A stretch of 44,371 bases of DNA from Deltaproteobacteria bacterium. GTDB lineage: Bacteria > Desulfobacterota > Desulfomonilia > Desulfomonilales > Desulfomonilaceae. The DNA is taken from the NCBI GenBank assembly GCA_016875095.1, contig VGSG01000024.1, positions 1 to 44,371 of the forward strand. The letters run 5' to 3'. Below, in pieces: positions 32,329 through 41,246 of this stretch (position 1 is the first letter of the stretch; each line of letters opens with the position of its first letter). A program made the position numbers and the translations under genes. The notes under the pieces were generated by a model, which saw nothing but the letters and a program-made list of their open reading frames with translations, did not search any database and was not told where the DNA came from.

Positions 32329-33716
32329 ACGAACGCCTTCTTGTGGTTGATGACGAAGCCAGCATGAGGGAATTGCTTCAAATTATGCTCTCCAAGGAAG
32401 GCTATGAGGTTGTTCTGGCCACCAGTGGTGAGGAAGCCATGGACCTGTACCAAAAACAGAGGCCGGACCTGGTTATTACCGACATAAAAATGCCTGGAAT
32501 GAGCGGCCTTGATTTGATTAGAGAGATCCGCGCCGTGGATTCGCTTGCGGCAATTATAGCCATAACCGCGTACGCCTCGGCCGACGATGCGGTGAGAGCG
32601 GTTCGTGAAGGCGCGTACGATTACATATCCAAGCCCTTTCAAGTTGAAGATCTCCGTAGTGTCATACGTAATGCCCTCGAGGCTCGGAAGTTTCGCAAAG
32701 AGGCCCCCTTCAGAGACGATAAGGTCCGGGAACAATTCGCATTCAGCGAGATCATAGGCCGATCTCGCGAAATGATGGACGTCTTTGATATGATAAACCG
32801 GGTCGCGACGTCGAAGGCGAGTGTCCTCATTCTCGGTGAATCCGGCACCGGCAAGGAACTCGTGGCCAAGGCGATCCACGCCAAATCCCCCCGCGCTGAC
32901 AAACCCTTTGTGGTGGTTAATTGCAGCGCCATTCCGGAAACCTTGATCGAATCGGAGCTGTTCGGCCACGTGAAGGGCGCGTTCACCGGCGCTGTGACCA
33001 ATAAGGCCGGCCTCGTCGAAGAAGCCCACACCGGAACACTTTTTCTTGATGAAGTGGGAGAGATTCCTGTCTTCGTGCAAACCAAGCTCCTGCGTTTCCT
33101 TCAAGACCGGGAGTTCCGTCGGGTGGGGGGGGTTGAGTCGGGAAAAGTGGATGTCCGTGTGATCGCCGCCACCAATAGGAACCTCGAAACGGAGATGCAG
33201 GAAAGTCGCTTCCGAGAGGATCTCTATTACCGGCTCAACGTTATCCGTGTCCGCATCCCGCCTCTACGCGAACGCGAAGAAGATATCCCCCTGCTGGTCG
33301 ATCACTTCCTGAAAGAATTCGCGCGAGAACAGAAGAAAGACATTAAGAAGGTCTCCGCCCTTGCCATGAGAGTCCTGCGCAATTATCACTATCCTGGGAA
33401 CGTGCGAGAACTGGAAAATATTATCGAACGATGCGTCACCCTGGAGCAGTCGGATCAACTGAATGCCGAGCACCTTCCCGACCGATTGGTGGAGAGCGTG
33501 CAACGCGATGTGGTCACCGGCGACCCGGATTTCCCTGAGGGGGGGATCAACCTGGATCAGGCCACTCAGGATCTGGAAAAGAAGCTCATTCTCAGAGCGC
33601 TGGAGATGGCCGGGGGGAATCGTGCCCGCGCATCTCGCCTGCTCGGCATTACGCTCAGATCCCTCAGGTACCGGCTCATGAAACTGGGGATGGACACGGA
33701 TGAAGCCACTCCTTAG
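32325..33716 (+). CDS. sigma-54-dependent response regulator (PilR/NtrC type)
   Basis: 463 residues. Receiver domain with phosphoacceptor Asp53 (VITDIKMPG) and the Thr/Lys positions (ITAYAS; SKPF). The AAA+ domain has Walker A GESGTGKE, the sigma-54 contact loop GAFTGA, Walker B TLFLDEVGEI, and sensor RVIAATNRN. A Fis-type helix-turn-helix closes the protein (GNRARASRLLGITLRSLRYR). It would activate sigma-54 promoters when phosphorylated by the overlapping kinase (ATGA overlap at 32325-32328). I found no well-spaced -24/-12 element in the window, so its targets are probably elsewhere. Pilus genes are not nearby, so PilR is a structural comparison, not a functional claim. Confidence 0.94.
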   Translation: MNERLLVVDDEASMRELLQIMLSKEGYEVVLATSGEEAMDLYQKQRPDLVITDIKMPGMSGLDLIREIRAVDSLAAIIAITAYASADDAVRAVREGAYDYISKPFQVEDLRSVIRNALEARKFRKEAPFRDDKVREQFAFSEIIGRSREMMDVFDMINRVATSKASVLILGESGTGKELVAKAIHAKSPRADKPFVVVNCSAIPETLIESELFGHVKGAFTGAVTNKAGLVEEAHTGTLFLDEVGEIPVFVQTKLLRFLQDREFRRVGGVESGKVDVRVIAATNRNLETEMQESRFREDLYYRLNVIRVRIPPLREREEDIPLLVDHFLKEFAREQKKDIKKVSALAMRVLRNYHYPGNVRELENIIERCVTLEQSDQLNAEHLPDRLVESVQRDVVTGDPDFPEGGINLDQATQDLEKKLILRALEMAGGNRARASRLLGITLRSLRYRLMKLGMDTDEATP

Positions 33717-33776
33717 CGCGGTCCTCGATGTCGTCGATGGCTGCTTCCGGCCGCGGCTCTCGACCACGGGGATGCC

Positions 33777-34580
33777 ATGAGAGAATACGCAATTATCCTG
33801 GCTGCCGATCTCCCGACACCGGAAGACGTGTTCACGGTGGTGAGGGAGGTAGGGACCATTGTCGACGGCATAAAGGTTGGGGCTGCAACTCTACTGCAAA
33901 AGGGCGCGCGCGCTATCGCGGAAATAAGGGAGATAGTGGGAGACCGTCCTATCTTGATCGACCTAAAAATCGCGGACATCGGCTTCTATTCAAGTGGAGG
34001 ATGGGACGGGACGAATGCCAAAATCCTTCATGCGCTTCAGGGACAGGGGGCCTCACACGTTACTGTCCACGGCTTTCCAGGGCCCGTTTCCGTGGCGGAA
34101 GCGGTTGCCTCGGCGCGAGACGCAGGTATCGGTGTGTTGCTGTTGCCCTTGATGAGCCACGCGGGCGCGAGTCTCTTTTTCGGTAGCCGGGTCGAGATCG
34201 CCACCTTGGCTGAGCAAGTCTTTGAGGCGGGCCTTCAGCTTGCCTTTCCCGCGGACCGTCCATGCCGAGACGTGACCGAGGCCATTCTGCTTATGGGCGA
34301 AGCCCTCCATGTGGAAGGATACGTCGGACCCGCGACGCGGCCTGATGATCTTCGCCGGTACCGGACCATGACGGATAAACCTATATGGTGTCCTGGATTC
34401 GGACGACAGGACCGCTTTGGCAGGAGTCTTGAGGAGCAGTTTAAGGAATGGGCCGCTATTGTAGGCCCCCAGTCCGCCGCAATTGTAGGTTCCGCGATCT
34501 TCAAGGCGGATGACCCAGCCGGGGCCGCTTCAGCAATCATGGATATGCGAGATAGGGCTGTCAAAGCGATTGAATCCTGA
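33777..34580 (+). CDS. orotidine 5'-monophosphate decarboxylase-like protein (archaeal-type PyrF fold)
   Basis: 267-residue TIM barrel. Catalytic positions of archaeal-type OMP decarboxylase are present: Asp11 (AADL), Lys33 (DGIKVG), and the Asp62-Lys64-Asp67 triad in LIDLKIADIGF. SHAGASLFF resembles the SHPGA segment, and PGFGRQ the PGIGxQ loop. However, the phosphate-binding Arg of IVGRSI is replaced (IVGSAIF), and a 30-residue stretch is inserted in the C-terminal part. It is longer than archaeal PyrF (about 215-230). It may be the cell's only decarboxylase with altered phosphate contacts or a paralogue with a different substrate. ATG 33777 follows GGGGA. The next gene is a dUTPase-fold protein, so a pyrimidine link is attractive. 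Confidence 0.75.
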   Translation: MREYAIILAADLPTPEDVFTVVREVGTIVDGIKVGAATLLQKGARAIAEIREIVGDRPILIDLKIADIGFYSSGGWDGTNAKILHALQGQGASHVTVHGFPGPVSVAEAVASARDAGIGVLLLPLMSHAGASLFFGSRVEIATLAEQVFEAGLQLAFPADRPCRDVTEAILLMGEALHVEGYVGPATRPDDLRRYRTMTDKPIWCPGFGRQDRFGRSLEEQFKEWAAIVGPQSAAIVGSAIFKADDPAGAASAIMDMRDRAVKAIES

Positions 34581-34603
34581 CATCAGTCACTTATACCCCT
34601 AAG

Positions 34604-34621
34604 CGTTAAAGGGCCTTAACG
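34604..34621 (+). promoter_or_regulatory. short hairpin upstream of the dUTPase-fold gene
   Basis: CGTTAA (34604-34609) and TTAACG (34616-34621) with GGCC-type inner bases; 22 bases before ATG 34644, just ahead of the ribosome site. It could influence translation of that gene or end the upstream transcript. Weak evidence. Confidence 0.3.
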
Positions 34622-34643
34622 AGAGAGGAGAAGGTCACCGGCT

Positions 34644-35102
34644 ATGACAGGCTTTGTCCCATCCACTGAGTTCGTTGCTTTTGTTCAGGGGCTGATCTCG
34701 GCCAAGAAACAACTCGGATCGTTTTCGCTGGATTTGACTGTCTCATCCGTCAGTATGGTCAGGTCCGGAGGAAGCCTCGATTTCGGAGGGAGCGAGTATC
34801 GGCAAGCAGCGAAGGAACTGTTGCATCCGGTGAAGAACACCCGAGAGGAACCGTATGGCTGGTGGAAGCTCGAACCGGGAACGTACCTCATTCGATTCAA
34901 TGAGAAGATCCACCCCTCCAATCCGATGCTCATCATGATTCTGCCGCACGATAGATTGCTTGCCGCCGGCGCTTCTCATTCACCAACCGTGGTGGAGCGA
35001 CTTGATGAACAGGTCACCGTTCTCTTGCACGTGGGGTCCGGAGGCTTGGCCGTCAAAGAAAACGCTCGCATCTCGCGAGCGGTGATATCATCTCTGCATT
35101 AG
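34644..35102 (+). CDS. dUTPase/dCTP-deaminase fold protein, active-site motifs degenerate
   Basis: 152 residues. GWWKLEPGTYLIRFNEKI and the C-terminal GGLAVKENARISRAVI follow the pattern of archaeal-type dUTPase/dCTP deaminase proteins (LxPGxYLVRxNE; GxxVxxNARIAQ). The family's PRSSLLR-like serine/arginine motif is here ILPHDRLLAAG, and the uracil-loop GYxG motif is missing, so hydrolysis of dUTP is doubtful. It could be a nucleotide sensor or a related binding protein. It follows the OMP-decarboxylase-like gene by 63 bases. The start at 34644 has AAGGT 8 bases upstream. Convergent with the epimerase gene, only 12 bases away. Confidence 0.65.
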   Translation: MTGFVPSTEFVAFVQGLISAKKQLGSFSLDLTVSSVSMVRSGGSLDFGGSEYRQAAKELLHPVKNTREEPYGWWKLEPGTYLIRFNEKIHPSNPMLIMILPHDRLLAAGASHSPTVVERLDEQVTVLLHVGSGGLAVKENARISRAVISSLH

Positions 35103-35114
35103 TAGCTCTAGAAC

Positions 35115-36098
35115 TCAAATCCAGCCGTGCGTGCGGCACCAGTCGGCTGTGGTTCGCAGCGCGTCGGGAATTGCTGTTTCAGCGCGCCATCCGAGATCTC
35201 TGAGGGCCTTCTCCGTAGAGCATACCCAAGCAATTTGTCTCATCTCTTCGAGTTTCTCGGTCCTGAAGAGCGGGGTGAAACCCGTATACTTCGAGATCTG
35301 GTCACCCGCAGCAGCCACAACGCGCATTATAGGCACAGGAAGAGGCAAGACCATGCCGCCGCGGCCCATGATCCGGCAAACCTGCAACGCAAACTCGTGC
35401 CAAACCACAGGTTCTGAATTCGCCAGAAAATACGTCTGCCCTACAGAATTCTCAGATGTCGCCGCAGCGAGGATCCCACGAATCAGGTCCTGGACGTAGA
35501 TGACGCTCACCAGCCGCGACGGCCCGGACAAACGCGGCGCGAGGCCGAATTTCGCGGCTCGAAAGAGACCTAGCACGTCGGTGTCTCTAGGCCCGAAGAC
35601 CGTGGAGGGACGCGTCACCGTCACCGGCACGCGATCGGCAAAGCCAAGGGTCACGCGCTCGGCCTCGAGCTTTGATCGACCGTATAGAGAGATGGGATGA
35701 GGAGGATCGGATTCCGTAACGGGAGTCCGACCGTCGCGCGAAGGGCCCGCGGCGCCCTGCGAGCTGACCAGCGTGAAACGCTTCAATCCGCTACCGAGCG
35801 AGGGTTTGGCAAACGCCTCCAGCAGTCGGCGTGTGAGCTGTACGTTTGCTTTTTCGTACTCTTGGTAATTCCTCGCGCGAGTCGCCGCCGCAACATGAAA
35901 CACATAATCCACTGGGCCGCTACGGAGAACCTCTTCCTCAAAATCGTCCAGGGCGACCAACTGAACATTCGCGCCTTCCAAGCCCCTCAGCGCGGATCCT
36001 ATTCGCACCGGGCAGAGCACTTCCCACCCGTGGGCCAGGAGCAGCTCCGCCATATGGCTGCCGATGAAGCCTGTGGCGCCGGTGAGCAGGGCCTTCAT
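35115..36098 (-). CDS. NAD-dependent epimerase/dehydratase (extended SDR)
   Basis: 327 residues. The Rossmann motif GATGFIGSHMAE lies at the N-terminus (residues 7-18), and the active-site pair Tyr/Lys is in SLYGRSKLEAERV. RPSTVFGPRDTDVLGLF is the nucleotide-sugar-type loop. It is close to dihydroflavonol reductase-like or sugar-nucleotide epimerases. I chose ATG 36098 (MKALLTGATG): GGAG is 8 bases upstream, and it overlaps the glycosyltransferase stop by 4 bases (ATGA). A frame from 36134 adds 12 residues with no site. It probably works with that glycosyltransferase on a nucleotide sugar or a lipid-linked sugar. Substrate not readable. Confidence 0.87.
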   Translation of the reverse strand: MKALLTGATGFIGSHMAELLLAHGWEVLCPVRIGSALRGLEGANVQLVALDDFEEEVLRSGPVDYVFHVAAATRARNYQEYEKANVQLTRRLLEAFAKPSLGSGLKRFTLVSSQGAAGPSRDGRTPVTESDPPHPISLYGRSKLEAERVTLGFADRVPVTVTRPSTVFGPRDTDVLGLFRAAKFGLAPRLSGPSRLVSVIYVQDLIRGILAAATSENSVGQTYFLANSEPVVWHEFALQVCRIMGRGGMVLPLPVPIMRVVAAAGDQISKYTGFTPLFRTEKLEEMRQIAWVCSTEKALRDLGWRAETAIPDALRTTADWCRTHGWI

Positions 36099-38245
36099 GT
36101 GTGTCGCTCCGGGTCTCTTAGGCGAGCGAGCCATGAGATCACTCGCGGGGAACTGCCTACCAGCCGCGCCATAAGGATGAGTTGATGGACGAGCGTAAGT
36201 CGCAACACCCCCAGACTCCCCCAGCGCCGGGCTGACGTTACCGCGGGTAGCGACGCTATCCTTACTTTGCCTTGCCCTCGCGCGCGTCGCACAAGCTCAA
36301 AATCCTCCATGACAGGAAGATCGGGAAATCCCCCGAGCCGATGAAACAAGCCGGCCCTCAAGAAAAGGACTTGGTCGCCGTACGGCATCTGCATGAGCCT
36401 CGCTCTCAAGTTGGCCAACTTCTCAATGAGTCTGAAAGACGCTGATTTTTGGTCAAGCTTAAACGTAAAGGCTCCCAGCGTTGTCCCGGGCCGGTTGAGG
36501 AGATCCTGCGCCGCGTCCAACCAGCCTTCGGGAAGCAAAGTATCCGCATGAAGGAAAACGAGTGTGTCACCGGTGGCTTGTCCGGCCCCTGCGTTCATCT
36601 GCCGCGCCCTCCCCACGGAACTGGTGACAACGCGGGCGCCAAGGCTGAGAGCCAACTCCACGGTCCGGTCCTTGCTCCCGCCATCGGCCACAATCACCTC
36701 GGCGCCGGGTATTCCCACAACCCGGAGAAGCGCTGAACCAATCGTAGCTTCCTCATCGAGGGTAGGGATGATCACGGAAACACGGCCCAGCTCTCCGTAG
36801 GGCTCATTCATTGGTTCCGGTGGTTCTTCCAAGGCTCTCTTGAGCCCGCGGCCGTCGAAGAGCGGGGATGAGCGCCTGATCGAGTAGTCTTGCTCATAAC
36901 GGGCCAGGGAACACCCGTACCGAGCACGGACCGCTTCCTCCCAAACGGGCAGATCTTCAGGACGGTCCACGTCCCGGAATGGATCGAGAAATGCCGCGTC
37001 AAGGCCACGCGAACGAATGATTTCGATGGTTTGTTGCAGCACTCGGTCCGTGCCCCACGGTATCTCACGGAAAATCTCCGGCGCCAATCTGCTCAGGCCA
37101 ACCAAATAGTACCCGCCGTCTACGGCGGGACCCAGCGCGACATCTTTTCGCAACAACAGGCGAAAAGCTTTGTCGAGAGTGGTCGCGGTCCAGCCGGGGC
37201 AGTCCGCGCCCACGACCACCACCCGTCTGACGCCCTGCCTGAGCGCGTCCGCGCACGAGCGCAACATTCGCGTTCCCAGATCGCCTGACCCCTGGCTCGC
37301 GTACGCAAAGGATTTTCCCAGCCAGCGGCGCATGAGTCGTTCGGTTCCGCCCGCATAGCGGATTTCAATTGACAGGGCTCGCGTATGTTTGACTTCGTTG
37401 ATCCGCTCCAAGGTAAACTCGGTCATCTGCGCGTGAAGATCCGCCGCCTTTTCCGCTCCGAGAAAAGGTATCATCCTCGTCTTGGTTTTCCCCGGCTCAG
37501 GGTAGCGTGTAAACAGGACCACTCGTTCGCGGGGCTCTTTCAGCCTTGCTTTGCGCTTCTCCTCCACCGCGAAGCCAAAAATCGTGGCGAGTATCTTTGT
37601 TCCCGCGGCCACCGCGCCTTTGAACGTGCCTGAAACCTTGGATCTACCGATCCTTTTCCGGTACGAAACCGGGACTTCAGTCACCCTCAGTCGCCTGAGG
37701 GCCGCTTTGATCTGCATTTCCACGGTCCAGCCATAATTCCGGTCTCGCATTTCCAGGTCTTGCAAGCAACCGTAGCTTATGGCCCGAAACGGCCCTAGAT
37801 CGGTATACCGTACGTCCCAGAACCGGGCGATAAGCCCACAAGCCAGCTTGTTGCCCAATCGCGCTTGGAGAGTGAGCGATCGCCGTTCTCGACGTCCCAA
37901 CACCCGCGAACCGATCACTAGATCGGCCCTGTCTTGAGCAATGGGATCGACCAGCAGGCTCATTTCTTCGGGATGATCGCTGAAGTCGCCGTCAAGAAAG
38001 ACGACCACGTCAGGATCTCTAAGCTGTGAAATCCCTTTCAGACACGCCGCGCCGTAGCCTTTCATCGGCTCCGAGAAAACCCGCGCGCCGCTTGCGCTAG
38101 CCACCGCGGCCGTGCGATCGCTTGAGCCGTTGTCCACCACGATCACGTCGTCCACCCATTCCGGTATGGAAGAGACGACTTTTCCGATTGCCTCTTCCTC
38201 GTCCAACGCGGGTATGATGACCGCCACGGCGGCGCCATGTCTCAT
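36095..38245 (-). CDS. three-domain glycosyltransferase fusion (GT2 + TIGR04282-like + TIGR04283-like)
   Basis: 716 residues. Domain 1 (about 1-235) is a GT2 enzyme like dolichol-phosphate-mannose synthase: IIPALDEEEAIGKVV, VVDNGSSDRT, DGDFSDHPEE, GRSKVSGT. Domain 2 (about 240-450) reads VVLFTRYPEPGKTKTRMIPF, VVVGADCPGW and GPAVDGGYYLVGL, the nucleotidyl/glycosyl-transferase-A-like DUF2064/TIGR04282 type. Domain 3 (about 485-710) is a second GT2, VIIPTLDEEATIGSAL, VADGGSKDRT, VFLHADTLLP, of TIGR04283 type. TIGR04282 and TIGR04283 are named for association with radical-SAM/selenodomain proteins; none is in the window. ATG 38245 has GGAG 8 bases upstream; a GTG at 38254 is too near. All three catalytic signatures look intact. 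Confidence 0.88.
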   Translation of the reverse strand: MRHGAAVAVIIPALDEEEAIGKVVSSIPEWVDDVIVVDNGSSDRTAAVASASGARVFSEPMKGYGAACLKGISQLRDPDVVVFLDGDFSDHPEEMSLLVDPIAQDRADLVIGSRVLGRRERRSLTLQARLGNKLACGLIARFWDVRYTDLGPFRAISYGCLQDLEMRDRNYGWTVEMQIKAALRRLRVTEVPVSYRKRIGRSKVSGTFKGAVAAGTKILATIFGFAVEEKRKARLKEPRERVVLFTRYPEPGKTKTRMIPFLGAEKAADLHAQMTEFTLERINEVKHTRALSIEIRYAGGTERLMRRWLGKSFAYASQGSGDLGTRMLRSCADALRQGVRRVVVVGADCPGWTATTLDKAFRLLLRKDVALGPAVDGGYYLVGLSRLAPEIFREIPWGTDRVLQQTIEIIRSRGLDAAFLDPFRDVDRPEDLPVWEEAVRARYGCSLARYEQDYSIRRSSPLFDGRGLKRALEEPPEPMNEPYGELGRVSVIIPTLDEEATIGSALLRVVGIPGAEVIVADGGSKDRTVELALSLGARVVTSSVGRARQMNAGAGQATGDTLVFLHADTLLPEGWLDAAQDLLNRPGTTLGAFTFKLDQKSASFRLIEKLANLRARLMQMPYGDQVLFLRAGLFHRLGGFPDLPVMEDFELVRRARGQGKVRIASLPAVTSARRWGSLGVLRLTLVHQLILMARLVGSSPRVISWLARLRDPERHT

Positions 38246-38464
38246 GGGACACACTCCGTTAGCCGGCTCACGACGTTGTGTGCGCTCCGATCTATTCCTG
38301 ACGAGTCTCCGTCGCGGAGCTTCTCTCGATCGATTTTATGAAAGGAGTTATGAGTGCGCTCGATTTCGCATCCAGCCGGATCATATCGTAACTTGCGCTC
38401 GCTTCCAAGGCAAACGGCGGTTTCTATAATCGACCGGATCAATCGCCAAAGCAAGTTTTTGGCC

Positions 38465-38494
38465 TTGACGAGCGCGCGTCCCCATCGCTAGACT
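38465..38494 (+). promoter_or_regulatory. predicted promoter of the lut operon
   Basis: TTGACG (38465-38470), 18 bases, TAGACT (38489-38494). It would start RNA near 38501, which also excludes a GTG start at 38497 for lutA and favours ATG 38530. Confidence 0.45.
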
Positions 38495-38529
38495 AAGTGA
38501 CTTTTTGCCCGGAACGGATCGCTCAGGCC

Positions 38530-39252
38530 ATGCGAATACAATTCTTCAGCACTTGTCTTGTGGACACGTTCTTTCCTGAAACCGGCGAGGCCGCTTTGCG
38601 CCTCTTGCGTCGCTTCGGTGTGGAGGTCGCGTACCCGAAAGAGCAGACCTGCTGCGGAAAACCGCCTCACAGCGGCGGGTACACGCACGAAGCCCGTAAG
38701 GCGGCCGAACACTTCTTGTCGGTGTTTGACGGTGCGGATCCTATCGTCATACCATCGGGCTCTTGCGCGTCCATGATCAAGAACCATTACCCCGAATTGT
38801 TCAAAGATAATCCGCGACTATTGGAAAAAGCGCGAAAGACTGCCGAGCGGACGTACGAACTCACCCAGTTTCTCGTGCACGTGCTCAACGCGCACGAAGC
38901 CGGCCTCAAAGGGACCGGGCGAATCACGTATCACGCTTCGTGTCAGTTAACCAGAGAGCTGAGTGTCAAGGAAGAACCGCTGCTGCTTCTGAATTCTCTC
39001 CAAGGAGCGGAATTCGTTTCTCTGCCTCATGCCGATCGCTGCTGTGGTTTCGGCGGCATCTTCATGGCCAGGCAGCCCGAGATTTCTGTAGCCCTCGCCG
39101 AGGAAAAGGCCGCGACGATTCGTAACACGAATGCTGATACGGTCACGGGCTGCGACCACGGATGCCTGATGAATATTCATGACGCGTTGCGAAGACGAGG
39201 CGACAACGTGGCAGTCAAACACATCGCGCAGGTTCTCGCGGAGGGTCTATGA
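38530..39252 (+). CDS. lutA: LutA/YkgE-type lactate utilization protein, (Fe-S) subunit
   Basis: 240 residues of the CCG-domain family, one subunit of the LutABC iron-sulfur L-lactate dehydrogenase. First CCG domain: STCLVDTFFPETG with Cys9 and CCGKPPHSGGY (41-43). Second: ITYHASCQLTREL and RCCGFGGIF. These Cys bind an Fe-S cluster in related proteins. ATG 38530 matches the usual LutA N-terminus (MRxxxFxTCLVDTFFP); the site upstream is weak (AGG). It overlaps lutB by 4 bases (ATGA at 39249-39252). Lactate oxidation to pyruvate fits the pdh genes earlier in the window. Heterodisulfide-reductase-like roles are the main alternative for this family. Confidence 0.88.
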   Translation: MRIQFFSTCLVDTFFPETGEAALRLLRRFGVEVAYPKEQTCCGKPPHSGGYTHEARKAAEHFLSVFDGADPIVIPSGSCASMIKNHYPELFKDNPRLLEKARKTAERTYELTQFLVHVLNAHEAGLKGTGRITYHASCQLTRELSVKEEPLLLLNSLQGAEFVSLPHADRCCGFGGIFMARQPEISVALAEEKAATIRNTNADTVTGCDHGCLMNIHDALRRRGDNVAVKHIAQVLAEGL

Positions 39253-40613
39253 GCTCGTCACGAGAAGCTATCACTTTCCGAGCGAACGTCCAGAAGGCCT
39301 TGCGAGATCCGATGCTCCGCGAGGCCATAAAGAGGGCTACGGACACCTTTGTGACCAAGCGCACGGAAGGGATCGCGTCCCTCCCTATGGAGGAATGGCG
39401 GGAAAAGGCGTCCACCATCCGTATGAAAGTTTTGGATAACCTGCCGCAGTATGTGGAGCAGTTTTGCGCCAGCGCGGAGCGAGCAGGAGCCAAGGTATAC
39501 CAGGCCGTAGACGCTGAATCCGCGCGACGCACGGTGGCGGGAATCCTGGAGGATCGTGGCGTCAAGAAAGTGGTAAAAGCCAAGTCAATGGTCACGGAGG
39601 AGATCCACCTCAATCCGTGCCTCCAGGAACGGGGCATAGACGTGCTCGAAACCGACCTGGGCGAGTACATCGTGCAGTTAGCTGCTGAAGCCCCTTCTCA
39701 TATCCTTGCTCCCGCGATCCACAAGACCCGCGAACAGATCGGCAAACTCTTTGCCGAAAAGCTTGGAGTGGACTATTCCGACGACCCCACCGTGCTCACC
39801 CGCGTCGCCAGGAACGTGCTTCGCACCGAGTTTCTCACAGCCGACGCCGGTATCACAGGCGCGAACTTTGCCGTGGCCGACACAGGGAGCCTTGTCATCT
39901 TCACGAACGAGGGAAACGGTCGGATGGTTACCACGGTTCCGCGGCTGCACGTGGCGGTGCTCACCATAGAAAAGCTCTTGCCATCGGTGACCGACTTGCC
40001 TTCGTTCGTCCGCTTGTTGCCTCGATCCGCGACCGGCCAGATGCTCTCCAGCTACGTATCGGTCATCACCGGCCCACGCAAGCCCGGGGATTTCACCGGC
40101 GCGGATGAGCTACACATTGTGCTCTTGGACAATGGGCGCTGGGAAATTCTCAAGGGTGAGTATCGTGAAATTCTCAAATGCATTCGGTGCAGCGCATGTC
40201 TGAACGTGTGCCCGGTGTACCGCGCCATAGGGGGCCATGCGTATGATTCCACGTATCCGGGACCGATGGGGATCGTTCTTACCGCATTGCTCGAAGGAAT
40301 GGAGCGGGCGCACCCTGTCCTGGACGCCACCACCCTATGTGGGGCGTGCGTTGACGCGTGCCCGGTCAAGGTACCGCTGGTGAGGCTGCTGTGTCGGCTG
40401 CGGGAGGCGAGTGTTGAAGAAGGCTTTGCCCCTTTGCTTGAGAAACGGGGCATGAGCGCGTACGGGGCTGTTGTTAGCTCGCCGGTGATGTTCGCGTTCG
40501 GCCAGACCTTGGCCCGGATCTTTTGGCCTTTCGCGCAGAAATTGAGCGGCTATGGCCCAATGAGCCGGATTCCTCGGCCCGTTGCGCGCGCCTTCCGGAG
40601 GAGGATGTTGTGA
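39249..40613 (+). CDS. lutB: LutB-type iron-sulfur protein of lactate oxidation
   Basis: 454 residues. The N-terminal LUD domain (about 50-290) carries FAVADTGSLVIFTNEGNGRM and AGITGANF. It is followed by ferredoxin-type cysteines: Cys311, 314, 317, 321 in CIRCSACLNVCPVYRAIGGHA and Cys364, 367, 371 in CGACVDACPVKVP. These would hold 4Fe-4S clusters passing electrons from lactate. The gene is translationally coupled on both sides (4-base overlaps with lutA and lutC). The C-terminal tail is basic and hydrophobic. It is the normal length for LutB (about 450-480). Confidence 0.92.
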   Translation: MSSSREAITFRANVQKALRDPMLREAIKRATDTFVTKRTEGIASLPMEEWREKASTIRMKVLDNLPQYVEQFCASAERAGAKVYQAVDAESARRTVAGILEDRGVKKVVKAKSMVTEEIHLNPCLQERGIDVLETDLGEYIVQLAAEAPSHILAPAIHKTREQIGKLFAEKLGVDYSDDPTVLTRVARNVLRTEFLTADAGITGANFAVADTGSLVIFTNEGNGRMVTTVPRLHVAVLTIEKLLPSVTDLPSFVRLLPRSATGQMLSSYVSVITGPRKPGDFTGADELHIVLLDNGRWEILKGEYREILKCIRCSACLNVCPVYRAIGGHAYDSTYPGPMGIVLTALLEGMERAHPVLDATTLCGACVDACPVKVPLVRLLCRLREASVEEGFAPLLEKRGMSAYGAVVSSPVMFAFGQTLARIFWPFAQKLSGYGPMSRIPRPVARAFRRRML

Positions 40614-41110
40614 ACAACGACCGTGTTGTCTCGCTCTTCATGGAGAATGCCACAAAGTGCGGAGCGGAGACCTTTCGGGCCGCCGGCCTGGATGAAGCTC
40701 AGCGACTTCTCGATGATCTGTTGAGAAACGCCAAGTCCATCTTCTGCCCCGGCGTCGGCGAAAAGGAAAGAGCCCTGGTGATTCCTCCGGAAAAGCGTGA
40801 AGAGGATTACCGTGAGGCGTCCGTCTGCGTGGAGGAGGTCTTCGGGGCAGTGGCTGAAACCGGGAGCATTGTGTGCTCCAGCGAAGGCGGACGAGTGGTG
40901 CAGGCCGGCCTCCTACCCCCTCATCACGTGGCGATAGTTCCGCAAGAGAGAATATACGAGACCGTTGAAGATCTATTCGCTTTGTGGGGGCAGGATATAC
41001 CTACCAACGTCACCCTTGAGACAGGTCCCAGCAGAACCGCGGATATCGAATTAACCTTGACCATTGGAGTGCACGGTCCTGAGCGGCTGACGATCATTGT
41101 GGCCCCATGA
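40610..41110 (+). CDS. lutC: LutC-type LUD-domain protein
   Basis: 166 residues, a LUD domain with FGAVAETGSIVCSSEGGRVV, LLPPHHVAIVPQERI and GPSRTADIELTLTIGVHGPE. I start it at GTG 40610, in a GTGA overlap with the lutB stop (40610-40613), with GGAGGAGGA at 40597-40605. A longer frame from 40523 lies inside lutB. It is shorter than Bacillus LutC (about 240), missing the N-terminal part, which is common in deltaproteobacterial versions. With LutA and LutB it forms the lactate oxidation unit. The pathway role is from family knowledge. Confidence 0.88.
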   Translation: MNNDRVVSLFMENATKCGAETFRAAGLDEAQRLLDDLLRNAKSIFCPGVGEKERALVIPPEKREEDYREASVCVEEVFGAVAETGSIVCSSEGGRVVQAGLLPPHHVAIVPQERIYETVEDLFALWGQDIPTNVTLETGPSRTADIELTLTIGVHGPERLTIIVAP

Positions 41111-41246
41111 CTGGAGGCGATGGTCGCGTTCTGATGATAAAACGACCTAGCCCTGGGGTCGCCACGTGTGGCTCGTGGAAATTCAGGCGCAGGATTCTGA
41201 GCGGGCAAGAAGACCTGGTGATATTGGGCGGGAGGAAGGACGATAC

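Noticed and set aside
36890-37288. Plus-strand frame opposite the glycosyltransferase fusion
   Set aside because: Antisense shadow; the minus-strand protein has clear domains over the same stretch.
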